A DNA stretch of 64,000 bases from Enterococcus hulanensis (GTDB lineage Bacteria > Bacillota > Bacilli > Lactobacillales > Enterococcaceae). The notes under the pieces were generated by a model. The model did no database searches. It had not been told where the DNA came from and saw nothing but the letters and a program-made list of their open reading frames with translations. Within the stretch, counting starts at the first letter, position 1; each line of letters opens with the position of its first letter. The stretch spans positions 1 to 64,000 of the forward strand of contig NZ_BJED01000002.1 in the NCBI RefSeq assembly GCF_005405485.1, written 5' to 3'. Positions 23,750 through 32,520 of this stretch are shown piece by piece. The translations under genes were made by a program, and so were the position numbers.

Positions 23750-26365
23750 ATGAATCGTTGGGTTTACTTATTTTCAGAAGGATCAAAAGAACAAAAGGAT
23801 TTATTAGGCGGCAAAGGGGCCAACCTTGCTGAGATGACAAAATTGGGTTTGCCAGTGCCCACCGGATTTACGGTAACCACTGAAGCATGTTTATACTATT
23901 TGAACCACGGCAACCAGCTGATCGACGAAATGAAGGATCAAGTGATGGCAGCCGTTGAAAAATTATCCGCTAAAACGGGGAAAAAATTTGGTGATCTAGA
24001 CAACCCTCTATTAGTATCCGTGCGGAGCGGCTCGAAATTCTCGATGCCGGGAATGATGGATACCGTTTTGAATTTGGGGCTGAATGATCAAACAGTCGCA
24101 GCCTTAGCCGAGAACAGTCAGAATGAACGTTTTGCTTATGACTGCTATCGCCGCTTATTGCAGATGTTCGGCAATGTCGTGATGGGGATGGACAATAATG
24201 ATTTTGAAAATCGCATCACAGCCTTGAAAAAGGTCAATAATTTATCCTTTGATAATGAATTGACGGCTGATCATTGGAAACAAATTGTAAGCGAGTACAA
24301 AGAAATTTATCGCAAAAAGCTGCAGCGTGAATTTCCGCAGGACCCGATCGAACAACTATATTTAGCGATCGAAGCGGTCTTCGGCAGCTGGAACAACCAG
24401 CGGGCGAAAACTTATCGCCGGTTGCATGACATCAGCGATGATTTGGGAACAGCAGTAAATATTCAGGAGATGGTCTTTGGAAACTTTGGCGAAAGCTCTG
24501 GGACCGGCGTTGTGTTCTCACGAAATCCATCATTGGGCGATCCAGGATTATTTGGTGAATATTTGATCAACGCACAGGGTGAAGACGTGGTTGCTGGTGT
24601 TCGAACACCAAAACCGATCCAAGTATTAGCAGATGAGCTGCCTGAACAATACCAACAATTAAAAACTATCTGTGAAAACCTAGAAAAGCATTATCATGAC
24701 ATGCAGGACGTTGAATTTACAATCGAGCGGGAAAAATTATTTATCCTGCAAACCCGCAGCGGAAAACGCACATCAAAAGCGGCGTTGACGATCCTGCTAG
24801 ATTTTTATAAAGAAGGCATCATCGACGAAAAAGAATTGATCGACCGGATCGAAGCGAAGGATTTGGAGGCGGCTCTGCATCCAAACTTCGATGAGAAAGA
24901 ATTGAAACTGCATGAATCATTCTTATCTGGATTAGCAGCTAGCCCGGGCGCTGCAACAGGAGCGGCATATTTCACTGCCGAAGCAGCGACCGAGGCAAAA
25001 GCTCGCGGGGAAAGAGTGGTACTGGTACGAGAAGAAACTTCACCAGAAGATATTGAAGGGATCGCAGTCAGTGAAGCGGTGATTACTAGTCGCGGCGGGA
25101 TGACTTCTCATGCGGCCGTAGTTGCACGAGGCATGGGGATCTGTTCAGTGGTCGGCTGTGAGCGATTGACGGTATTGGAAGAAAACAAGGCGACAGTCGG
25201 AGACAAAGTCATTGAAGAGGGAACGATTCTTTCTGTTGATGGAACCACTGGAAAAATCTACTTTGGCGAAATTCCGATGGAGGAAGTGACCAACACAGTA
25301 GCGTTGGATGAGCTTCATGTGATTTGGGATCGCCATGCCCAGATCAAAGTGCGGGCGAACGCGGAGACACCAAATGATATCGAGACTGGGATGGCCCTTG
25401 GAGCAGTCGGGATAGGGTTGGCCAGAACAGAGCACATGTTCTTTGAAAAGAGTCGTCTGCTGCAATTCCGTCAATTAATTTTGGCAGATAGCTTGGACGA
25501 ACGTTTGGAAGTATTGAAGGACTTAAAAGAAGTTCAGAAACAAGACTTCAAATTTATGTATGAGGCAGCACAAGGCAAGGCGACTACGATCCGTTTGCTT
25601 GATCCGCCGTTGCATGAATTCTTGCCAAAAGGGGCAGACGAGTGTCGCGAGGTCGCGAAAGAACTAGGCAAGACCTTTAATGAAGTGAAGCGGAAAACGG
25701 ACAATTTGGCAGAAGTCAATCCGATGTTAGGTTTCCGCGGTCTCCGCTTAGGCGTGGCTTATCCTGAAATTTATCAAATGCAGGCAGAAGCGATCATTGA
25801 AGCAGCCTGCGAAGTGACAAAGGAAAATGACTTTACGATTCAGCCTGAGATCATGATTCCATTTACAATTGACGCGCAGGAATTTGCCCGCGTCCGTGCA
25901 TCGATCGAAGAAGCGATCCAAAAGAGTCTTAAGGAACATAAACAAGCTTTAGATTACCAAATCGGTACGATGATCGAGATCCCAAGAGCCTGCTTTGTCG
26001 CTGCCGAGATCGCGAAGCACGCGGACTTCTTCAGTTTTGGGACCAACGACTTGACTCAGATGGCTTTAGGCTTGTCCCGCGATGATTCGCCGCGGATCAT
26101 TAATCAATATTTGGAAGCCGGTATTTTTGCGGATGATCCATTCCAAGTCTTGGATGAAGCCGGAGTTGGAGCCTTGATGAAATTAGCAATCGAAGGCGGA
26201 AGAAGCGTCAATCCGAAGCTGAAGATTGGAATTTGCGGTGAAGCGGCGGCTCATCCGAAGTCAATCGCTTTCTTAAATAACTTGGCGATCGACTATATTT
26301 CATGCTCGCCGTTTAGGATTCCGCAGGCGAAAATGACGTTGGCTCAGGCGGCCTTAAAAAAGTAA
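23750..26365 (+). CDS. ppdK: pyruvate, phosphate dikinase
   Basis: An 871-residue enzyme, the usual PPDK length. The N-terminal ATP-grasp domain starts GGKGANLAEMTKLGLPVP. The swivelling domain has the phosphorylated His454 in GGMTSHAAVVARG. The PEP/pyruvate barrel carries SFGTNDLTQM and CGEAAAHP with its catalytic Cys near residue 830. It interconverts pyruvate + ATP + Pi with PEP + AMP + PPi. In many Firmicutes a DUF299 regulatory kinase/phosphatase gene sits next to it; none is here. AGGAG precedes ATG 23750. Confidence 0.95.
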   Translation: MNRWVYLFSEGSKEQKDLLGGKGANLAEMTKLGLPVPTGFTVTTEACLYYLNHGNQLIDEMKDQVMAAVEKLSAKTGKKFGDLDNPLLVSVRSGSKFSMPGMMDTVLNLGLNDQTVAALAENSQNERFAYDCYRRLLQMFGNVVMGMDNNDFENRITALKKVNNLSFDNELTADHWKQIVSEYKEIYRKKLQREFPQDPIEQLYLAIEAVFGSWNNQRAKTYRRLHDISDDLGTAVNIQEMVFGNFGESSGTGVVFSRNPSLGDPGLFGEYLINAQGEDVVAGVRTPKPIQVLADELPEQYQQLKTICENLEKHYHDMQDVEFTIEREKLFILQTRSGKRTSKAALTILLDFYKEGIIDEKELIDRIEAKDLEAALHPNFDEKELKLHESFLSGLAASPGAATGAAYFTAEAATEAKARGERVVLVREETSPEDIEGIAVSEAVITSRGGMTSHAAVVARGMGICSVVGCERLTVLEENKATVGDKVIEEGTILSVDGTTGKIYFGEIPMEEVTNTVALDELHVIWDRHAQIKVRANAETPNDIETGMALGAVGIGLARTEHMFFEKSRLLQFRQLILADSLDERLEVLKDLKEVQKQDFKFMYEAAQGKATTIRLLDPPLHEFLPKGADECREVAKELGKTFNEVKRKTDNLAEVNPMLGFRGLRLGVAYPEIYQMQAEAIIEAACEVTKENDFTIQPEIMIPFTIDAQEFARVRASIEEAIQKSLKEHKQALDYQIGTMIEIPRACFVAAEIAKHADFFSFGTNDLTQMALGLSRDDSPRIINQYLEAGIFADDPFQVLDEAGVGALMKLAIEGGRSVNPKLKIGICGEAAAHPKSIAFLNNLAIDYISCSPFRIPQAKMTLAQAALKK

Positions 26366-26992
26366 GCCGCAGCTTGAATAAAAAAACACGTATATGAGTT
26401 TTTGATTAAAAATTAGAATGATTTTGAAAAGAGATAGTCTCTAATTGGGCTATCTCTTTTTTGTAATTAACTGGAAAATTCAAAAACTTAAAATTAATGA
26501 AAGATAACAAACAAATGAGAAAGAACAACCTTAAATGAATGAAATATAATTTGTAAACGGATACAACCTTCGTTATACTTCTTGTAGGCTTTAAATGTGT
26601 CATGTCATTATAAAATAGCCTCTTTTTTTGAACAGCTTGAATAACATGTTTTTTTTAGTGAAAGCTTTATTTTTAATGGAAATCAGCTATTTTCTATTAA
26701 ATGATAGTTGTTTCACAATGACTTATGAATAAAAATACGGTATAATGCTGATTTGGGAGGTGAAACAAACTGCGGAATTAGGAATCATAGAATAACATTT
26801 CCATCATTCATGAGCGGACTTTTCCGTTGATTGTTTTGACGTATTGCACCCATAAAAGGGACCGTAAATTCGTCTTTTGAAGAAAGTTATTCTAAACTGT
26901 CAAAATTTGAAACTATATTTAGACATGATCTTTCTAATGAATCTAACAGGTTTAACGACTTGTTATAAAAAAAAGAAAGCAGGGATTAAACA
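26366..26992. other. 627-base region without a clear gene
   Basis: It holds the ppdK-side terminator at 26427-26463, then AT-rich sequence. A TATAAT at 26741-26746 is followed by GGGAGGTGAAAC, where a GTG at 26760 could open an 11-codon ORF (ending TAA). The 230 bases from there to pepV have no recognised riboswitch. It may be a pepV leader or a small RNA. Confidence 0.5.
26427..26463 (+). terminator. terminator downstream of ppdK
   Basis: AAAAGAGATAG (26427-26437) / CTATCTCTTTT (26450-26460), then T-run. Confidence 0.82.
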
Positions 26993-28411
26993 ATGACAAT
27001 TGATTGGCAAAAAGAAGTAGAAGCACGCAAAGACGACTTAATGAAAGACTTAGGCGATCTTATCCGTATCAACAGTATCCGCGACGTGGAACATGGAACA
27101 AAAGAAGAACCTCTTGGACCTGGACCAGCTGCCGCATTACGTAAAGTATTAGAATTTGGCGACCGCGATGGTTTCGTTACGAAAAATATCGAAAACGTAG
27201 CAGGCCACATCGAATATGGTGACGGAGAAGAAATGTTTGGGCTTTTAGGACACGTGGATGTAGTTCCTGTCGACGATAACTGGGATACAGATCCATTTGA
27301 ACCAGTGATCAAAGATGGAAAATTATACGCACGTGGGTCAGCCGATGATAAAGGGCCTTCAATCGCTGCTTATTATGCAATGCGAATTATCAAAGATTTA
27401 GAATTACCAATTTCTAAAAAAATTCGCTTCATCTTCGGTACTGATGAAGAAAGCGAATGGGTAGGAATCCACCGTTATATGGAAGTGGAAGAAATGCCTA
27501 AAGTTGGTTTTTCTCCAGATGCACAATTCCCAATCATCAATGGTGAAAAAGGTATCTTATCTTATGAAGTGACTTTTGCAAACAAAGACAACGCTGAATC
27601 TGGCGACTTTGATCTTGTAAGCTTCAAATCAGGTTTACGTACCAACATGGTACCCGGCGATGCAACAGCAGTTCTTAAAGTCAACGACGAAGCAAAAGTC
27701 GCTGATGTAAAAGCTGCATTTGATGCATTTGTTGAAAAATCTGACATCAAAGGCGAGTTTGCTGAAAACAACGGCGAAATCACAATTACTGTGATCGGTA
27801 AAGGTGCTCACGCACAAGAACCAAAATTCGGCGTGAACTCAGCAACATTCTTAGCAGCATTCTTAGCTGACTATAAACTTGACGGCAATGGTGCTAACTA
27901 CATTCAAACCATTTCTGAATATATGCACTTAGATTACAACGGTAAGAAAATCAATGCTTACACTAAACACGATGTAATGGGCGAAACAACTTCGTCAGCG
28001 AACTTGTTCGACTACAGTGCAGACGGCGACAAAAAAGTTACATTAAATGTTCGTCATCCAGAAGGCATCACAAAAGATATCATCTTAGCCAACATGGAAG
28101 AAGTCCTTAAAGATGCAGGCGTTTCAATCGCGATCATTGGTGACGTGAAAACTCCTCATTATGTTCCAGCAAGTGATCCATTAGTGAAAACATTATTGGA
28201 CGTTTACGAAGAACATACAGGTCTTGAAGGCCACGAAGAATCAATCGGCGGGGGTACTTACGGTCGAATCCTAGAACGTGGTGTCGCATACGGCGCAATG
28301 TTCCCAGGTGAAGAAAACGTAATGCACCAACCAAACGAATTTATGCCTATTGATAGCTTGTTCAAAGCAACAGCTATTTATGCTGACGCTATTTATCGCT
28401 TAGTTAAATAG
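26993..28411 (+). CDS. pepV: dipeptidase PepV
   Basis: A 472-residue M20 di-zinc dipeptidase. Ligands match L. delbrueckii PepV positions: His87 and Asp89 (GHVDVVP), Asp119 (SADDKGP), Glu152-Glu153 (TDEES), Asp177-region PDAQFP and the late His in VMHQPNEF. A lid domain occupies the middle third. PepV removes N-terminal residues from dipeptides, including carnosine-like and unusual ones. It is followed after 85 bases by the OPT peptide transporter, so import and cleavage of peptides are probably co-expressed. A second, divergent family member is encoded at 8210. Confidence 0.95.
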   Translation: MTIDWQKEVEARKDDLMKDLGDLIRINSIRDVEHGTKEEPLGPGPAAALRKVLEFGDRDGFVTKNIENVAGHIEYGDGEEMFGLLGHVDVVPVDDNWDTDPFEPVIKDGKLYARGSADDKGPSIAAYYAMRIIKDLELPISKKIRFIFGTDEESEWVGIHRYMEVEEMPKVGFSPDAQFPIINGEKGILSYEVTFANKDNAESGDFDLVSFKSGLRTNMVPGDATAVLKVNDEAKVADVKAAFDAFVEKSDIKGEFAENNGEITITVIGKGAHAQEPKFGVNSATFLAAFLADYKLDGNGANYIQTISEYMHLDYNGKKINAYTKHDVMGETTSSANLFDYSADGDKKVTLNVRHPEGITKDIILANMEEVLKDAGVSIAIIGDVKTPHYVPASDPLVKTLLDVYEEHTGLEGHEESIGGGTYGRILERGVAYGAMFPGEENVMHQPNEFMPIDSLFKATAIYADAIYRLVK

Positions 28412-28496
28412 TAGGTACTGAGGGACAGGAATCCTGTTTTTTGCAGGGTTCCTCATCTCATTGGGAAATGATAGTAAGGAAGGAATTACAAAGATA

Positions 28497-30416
28497 ATGA
28501 AAAAACTCTCAAAAGACGCTTTTGGTGGAGTAGCAGGGAAAGATTATGTCCCGTATGTAGCTGATAAGCCTAAAAAAGCAGGCTCGCCAATCATTATGAT
28601 TTTAGGTATTTTACTGGCTGCACTTTTTGCTGCATCGACTGCTTATTCAGGTATGAAGGCTGGTTTGACTGTAGCAGCAGGTATTCCAGGTGCAATTATT
28701 GGATCAGGGCTAGTCGCTCTATTTGTAAAACCTAGAACCATTTTAGGTAAGAACTTATTGCAATTGATGTCAAGTGGTGGGGAATCTGTAGCCTCTGGTA
28801 TGATTTTCGTATTGCCGGCCGTAATCTTAGTCGGTGGTAAAGTGAACTTCATCGAAGGTGTTGGTTTAGGTATCGGTGCTGTTTTACTAGGTGTCGGTGT
28901 TTTCTCAATCGTTCAAGATTACATGCTTGTAAGTGAACACGGTAAACTGGTTTATCCAGAAGCAATGGCTATTTCTGAAACATTAGTCGCTTCTGATACT
29001 GGTGGCGATTCGCTTAAATATATGGGGATCGGTTTTGGTATTGGCGGTGTGCTAACTGCTTTAACTGGTTCTGTATTTGGTATTATGAATAACGTTGTCA
29101 GCTATGTAAACGAAAGCTTCTACAAATGGAAATTTGAAACAGAAGTAAACCCATTATTAACGGGTATTGGTTTCATCGTTGGGATGGACGTTTCTGTCTT
29201 GATGTTTGCTGGTTCGATCTTAGCGAACTTCGCGATTGCGCCATTACTTGGTTACTTCATGGAAATGGCTAACAGCAATGCCCATGTTTGGGACAATGCT
29301 TCTCAATTATTGAGTGCATCAAACTTTGCTGTGATCTCCGGTTCTTATGTTAAATACATCGGAGCTGGTATGATGATCTCTGGTGGATTGATCGGCGCGA
29401 TCAAATTGATCCCAACAATCATTTCATCAATCTCTGCAACTATGAAGGGCCGTAAAGACGGTGTTGAACAAGAAGGCGGCGGTATGCTGCCATTGATCAT
29501 CGGCGCTGTTGTTGGTATCGTAATGGGCTTTGTCATCACTGGAAGTGTGGCAATGGCACTTGTGGGCGGCATATTATCAATCATTTTAAGCTTCCTATTC
29601 GTTATCGTTGCAGGTCGTTTGACTGGTACAATCGGTACGTCAAACTTGCCAGTATCTGGTATGACGATCGCTTCAATGGTTATCTTGACGCTAGTCTTTG
29701 TTATGATGGGCTGGACTTCAGCTGAAAATACACAACAATTATTAATGTTTGGTACATTTATCGTGTTAGCGATCTCTGTAGGTGGTGGTTACTCTCAATC
29801 ACAAAAAGTTACTTTTGTAATGGGCGGAAACTTCAACGAAGGCCGTCGCTACTTCTTGATCTCTAACATTGTCGGTGTGGTAATCGTTACTGGTATGATG
29901 GTAATCTTATCTCCACAATTAGCAATTACTGGATCAAATCCTCCATTCGGTTTGCCGCAAGCGAACTTGATGGCGACATTGACTTCAGGAATTACGTCTG
30001 GATCACTTCCATGGCATATGATCATCGCCGGTGTTGCAATGGGTGTTGTTTTACACTTCATGAAAGTGCCGATCATGACCTTTGCGATTGGTTTCTACTT
30101 GCCAATTTCTACAACTTCAATCATCTTAGTCGGTGCGTTGATCCGTCAATTGATCGATGTATTGAACAAAAAAGAAACAGAAGAAGTTGCAGAAGAACGT
30201 ATTACTTTAGGTGTCAGCTTGTCATCTGGTTTGATCGCTGGTGGTTCAATCATTGGTTTGATCGGAATCATTTTACAAGTAACAGGTGTGGTAACTCCTG
30301 GAACACCAACAGGCTTCTTAGGATCTAATGGTTCAGCATTCTTGCTGCTTGCGATCTTAGTTGCTGCGATCATTATTCCGCTATTAAGTGTGAAGAAAGT
30401 GAAACACAATGACTAA
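28497..30416 (+). CDS. OPT family oligopeptide transporter
   Basis: A 639-residue membrane protein with roughly 15 hydrophobic segments. The N-terminal VPYVADK and the helix PGAIIGSGLVALF fit bacterial OPT/YSL transporters. These are proton-driven importers of oligopeptides or metal chelates. The start is placed at ATG 28497 because MKKLSKDAFGG is the usual beginning, although AAGGAAGG lies about 13 bases upstream; the frame is open from 28461 (TTG). It follows pepV and overlaps the PqqD-like gene by 8 bases. Confidence 0.88.
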   Translation: MKKLSKDAFGGVAGKDYVPYVADKPKKAGSPIIMILGILLAALFAASTAYSGMKAGLTVAAGIPGAIIGSGLVALFVKPRTILGKNLLQLMSSGGESVASGMIFVLPAVILVGGKVNFIEGVGLGIGAVLLGVGVFSIVQDYMLVSEHGKLVYPEAMAISETLVASDTGGDSLKYMGIGFGIGGVLTALTGSVFGIMNNVVSYVNESFYKWKFETEVNPLLTGIGFIVGMDVSVLMFAGSILANFAIAPLLGYFMEMANSNAHVWDNASQLLSASNFAVISGSYVKYIGAGMMISGGLIGAIKLIPTIISSISATMKGRKDGVEQEGGGMLPLIIGAVVGIVMGFVITGSVAMALVGGILSIILSFLFVIVAGRLTGTIGTSNLPVSGMTIASMVILTLVFVMMGWTSAENTQQLLMFGTFIVLAISVGGGYSQSQKVTFVMGGNFNEGRRYFLISNIVGVVIVTGMMVILSPQLAITGSNPPFGLPQANLMATLTSGITSGSLPWHMIIAGVAMGVVLHFMKVPIMTFAIGFYLPISTTSIILVGALIRQLIDVLNKKETEEVAEERITLGVSLSSGLIAGGSIIGLIGIILQVTGVVTPGTPTGFLGSNGSAFLLLAILVAAIIIPLLSVKKVKHND

Positions 30417-30774
30417 AGAACAGCCAAATGCTGTGAATCCTGAAACGGAAGAGCTGTTAAAACGCGTCTACCGTCTCAAAGAAGATCTGCATTATGAAGT
30501 TCGTGACGGCATCGTCTTTGTCATCACGGAACAAAATGCTTGGATCCAACGAGTCTTACGCAAGATTCATTATAAGATCCCAGAAACTACTGAGATGGAG
30601 CTGGACAAATACGGCAGCTTTATTCTTCAGCAGGTTGATGGCAAACGGACGGTCAAGGAAATTGGTGAAAACCTCGGCGCAGCCATCGAAGAAGCCAATG
30701 ATCAATTGTACGATCGTTTGTTGATCTATTTGCATCATTTAGAGAAGAATGAAAAATATATCGAATTAGTCTAA
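30409..30774 (+). CDS. PqqD-like peptide-binding domain protein
   Basis: A 121-residue protein. The C-terminal ~85 residues match the PqqD/RRE fold: ELDKYGSFILQQVDGKRTVKEIGENLG then a helical end. PqqD-type domains bind the leader peptide of a RiPP precursor and present it to a modifying enzyme. No radical SAM enzyme or precursor gene is visible nearby. ATG 30409 overlaps the OPT stop, so the two are coupled. It may help recruit or recognise peptides for the transporter; that is inference. Confidence 0.75.
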   Translation: MTKEQPNAVNPETEELLKRVYRLKEDLHYEVRDGIVFVITEQNAWIQRVLRKIHYKIPETTEMELDKYGSFILQQVDGKRTVKEIGENLGAAIEEANDQLYDRLLIYLHHLEKNEKYIELV

Positions 30775-30776
30775 AG

Positions 30777-30815
30777 AAACCCACTTCAAGCAGTCGCTTG
30801 AAGTGGGTTTTTCTT
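30777..30815 (+). terminator. terminator of the OPT-PqqD operon
   Basis: AAACCCACTTCAAGC (30777-30791) / GCTTGAAGTGGGTTT (30796-30810), perfect 15 bp, then T-run. Confidence 0.93.
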
Positions 30816-30816
30816 T

Positions 30817-31185
30817 TTACTCACTTAATAACTCAGAAAAGTTGAAAATCATGCTGACAAGATGTGCAGCTTCTCCTAGTTCAGTCAATGTAGCGGCTTC
30901 AACAAATTGTACACCCCGCCGCCGATCAGTATAGTCCAATGTTTTTACTTGTAAAGGGTTGATATACCCGTGTGTTTTGTGGGTTTCATCTAAGGGGATA
31001 AAATGATCCTTTTTTGTACTAGTAATTGGACACACAGCGACCATCCCTGTTACAGAATTATAAACATCGGAACTTATTACGAGTGCTGGCCGTTTCTTTT
31101 GAATTTCACGACCTACGCTGGGATTGAAATTAATAATGATGATATCCCCTTGTTTGGGTGTATACCCTTTTAAACTGTAGTTCAC
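30817..31185 (-). CDS. mazF: MazF-family endoribonuclease toxin
   Basis: A 122-residue PemK/MazF toxin. The N-terminal YTPKQGDIIIINFNPSVG and the RPALVISSD motif are typical, as is CPITSTKKD. MazF toxins cut mRNA at short sequences when the antitoxin is degraded. Its start overlaps the last base of the antitoxin gene, as in most mazEF pairs. Confidence 0.93.
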   Translation of the reverse strand: MNYSLKGYTPKQGDIIIINFNPSVGREIQKKRPALVISSDVYNSVTGMVAVCPITSTKKDHFIPLDETHKTHGYINPLQVKTLDYTDRRRGVQFVEAATLTELGEAAHLVSMIFNFSELLSE

Positions 31186-31406
31186 TAGATCATTTCCTTT
31201 CCGACAGGAGCGTCATCAGGGAACTTCGGACCAGCATCAATCGTTTCTCCTTTTGCAAAAGCTTCTTCAAAAATATTGCTTTTTTTCTTAATGAAGGTAA
31301 TAGAATCATTTTTACCTTTAACTGCAATGTAGTCAATATTTTCTTCTATTCCAAACTTAGTAGGGACAGTTAAAACAATGGCATTTCCTTGACGTCTTGT
31401 TTTCAT
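31185..31406 (-). CDS. mazE: MazE-family antitoxin (AbrB/SpoVT fold)
   Basis: A 73-residue antitoxin. The start ATG 31406 follows GGAGG; the frame continues upstream to 31475 but that part covers the promoter palindrome. The N-terminal swapped-hairpin segment (TRRQGNAIVLTVP) binds DNA; the acidic, flexible C-terminus should wrap and block MazF. It probably autorepresses at the 31441-31491 palindrome. Confidence 0.88.
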   Translation of the reverse strand: MKTRRQGNAIVLTVPTKFGIEENIDYIAVKGKNDSITFIKKKSNIFEEAFAKGETIDAGPKFPDDAPVGKEMI

Positions 31407-31437
31407 GATAAAAACCTCCATCCTTTTAGTCGCTATC

Positions 31438-31491
31438 AGTATACCACCTCCATAAAGTGAATACAATGTAATCACTTTATGGAGGTGGTAT
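31438..31491 (-). promoter_or_regulatory. mazEF promoter within a perfect 20-bp inverted repeat
   Basis: Arms 31441-31460 and 31472-31491 are exact inverses (each containing CCACCTCCATAAAGTGA or its complement), with an 11-base spacer. Leftward, TTGTAT (31461-31466 region), 17 bases and TATACT (31438-31443) form a promoter in the palindrome. It is the likely MazE/MazEF operator. Confidence 0.8.
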
Positions 31492-31548
31492 TACGATTAA
31501 AAATATCAAAAGGACTTTAAGAAATGTTCCTTATTTGAAAAAAATTAT

Positions 31549-31600
31549 CGGCTTTGATTTTTGGATTCCCTTGTCCTAGTATGAATGGAGAAATTCAAAG
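31549..31600 (+). pseudogene. short remnant similar to the MFS gene at 35982
   Basis: The bases CCTAGTATGAATGGAGAA (31575-31592) occur exactly in the MFS gene at 36069-36086, and about 26 bases to the left also align loosely with it. The remnant has no start, stop or extended frame. It looks like a decayed copy of the 5' part of an MFS gene. The rest of 31492-31719 is AT-rich with nothing recognised except a weak promoter region near the response-regulator gene. Confidence 0.4.
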
Positions 31601-31719
31601 ACAATCAAATTAACTGATTATCCTTTGACGGATAGGAAAACAAAAAGACTCTTTTTTTGCGTATTTTTTTCGTGATACACTTAATTTAAGTATGTGTAGA
31701 AAAAAGGGGTGGATATTTC

Positions 31720-32400
31720 TTGCGGAAATTGTTAATCGTAGAAGATGAAAATGAAATAAACAAATTGATCCATGATTTTTTTGAGCTGAAAGGGTACGAG
31801 ATCAAGCAAGCTTATTCTGGAACAGAGGCACTTTTATTATTTGATCAGTTTCAGTTTGATGCGATTATCCTTGATTTAATGCTTCCGGGTAAGGATGGTG
31901 AGGAAGTATTGCGTTTGTTAAAGGCTAAACGCCCCATTCCAGTCATCATTGTCTCAGCCAAGGAACGTGAGATAGCCACGATCACGACCCTCAAGCTAGG
32001 TGCGGATGATTACGTAGCCAAGCCGTTCAATCTTGAAGAACTGTATTTACGAACCGAAAAAGCGATTGCGATGTATGGAAAAATGTCCGCGGCTATTCCA
32101 TCCGCACAGGTTCTGTCCTTTGGTGAGATCGAACTCTCTGAAGCAGAACGAACGGTCAAAATTACTGGTAAAACGATCAACTTAACATCAAAAGAATTTG
32201 ATATTTTGTCACTGTTGATCAAAGCACCGAACCAGGTGTTTACGAAGGAAAAAATTTTAGAACTCGTTTGGCAGGACGAATTTGAGGTTGATACCAATAC
32301 GGTTTCTGTGCATGTGAGCAACCTTAGAAAAAAGCTGGGGAAAAGCGCGGGTATCAAGACGATTTGGGGGATCGGCTTTAAGCTGGAGCCGCCTTTATGA
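31720..32400 (+). CDS. OmpR/PhoB-type response regulator
   Basis: A 226-residue regulator. The receiver domain has acidic residues Glu-Asp near the N-terminus (IVEDE), the phospho-acceptor Asp around residue 50 in ILDLMLPGKDG, and a conserved Lys in VAKPFN. A winged-helix C-terminal domain follows (VSVHVSNLRKKLG). The start is TTG 31720 behind AAGGGGTGG. Its histidine kinase is probably the one at 34961, with the CPBP and ABC genes between, as in antimicrobial-peptide sensing modules. Confidence 0.92.
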   Translation: MRKLLIVEDENEINKLIHDFFELKGYEIKQAYSGTEALLLFDQFQFDAIILDLMLPGKDGEEVLRLLKAKRPIPVIIVSAKEREIATITTLKLGADDYVAKPFNLEELYLRTEKAIAMYGKMSAAIPSAQVLSFGEIELSEAERTVKITGKTINLTSKEFDILSLLIKAPNQVFTKEKILELVWQDEFEVDTNTVSVHVSNLRKKLGKSAGIKTIWGIGFKLEPPL

Positions 32401-32520
32401 TTTCTTTATGTTTGGCTTTCAAGCTTCTTTAGGGTTCTTTTTTATACTAATAGATGACATCATTAAATGTGCGTAAAATCTGAAAACTATCAGAGGTTTA
32501 GGTATAAGACGGAGGGGAAA

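Noticed and set aside
28430-28454. GGAATCCTG/CAGGGTTCC hairpin after pepV as a terminator
   Set aside because: No T-run follows, so it is more likely an internal hairpin of a pepV-OPT transcript.
31158-31373. 71-codon rightward ORF
   Set aside because: It is antisense to mazEF, which have clear family matches.
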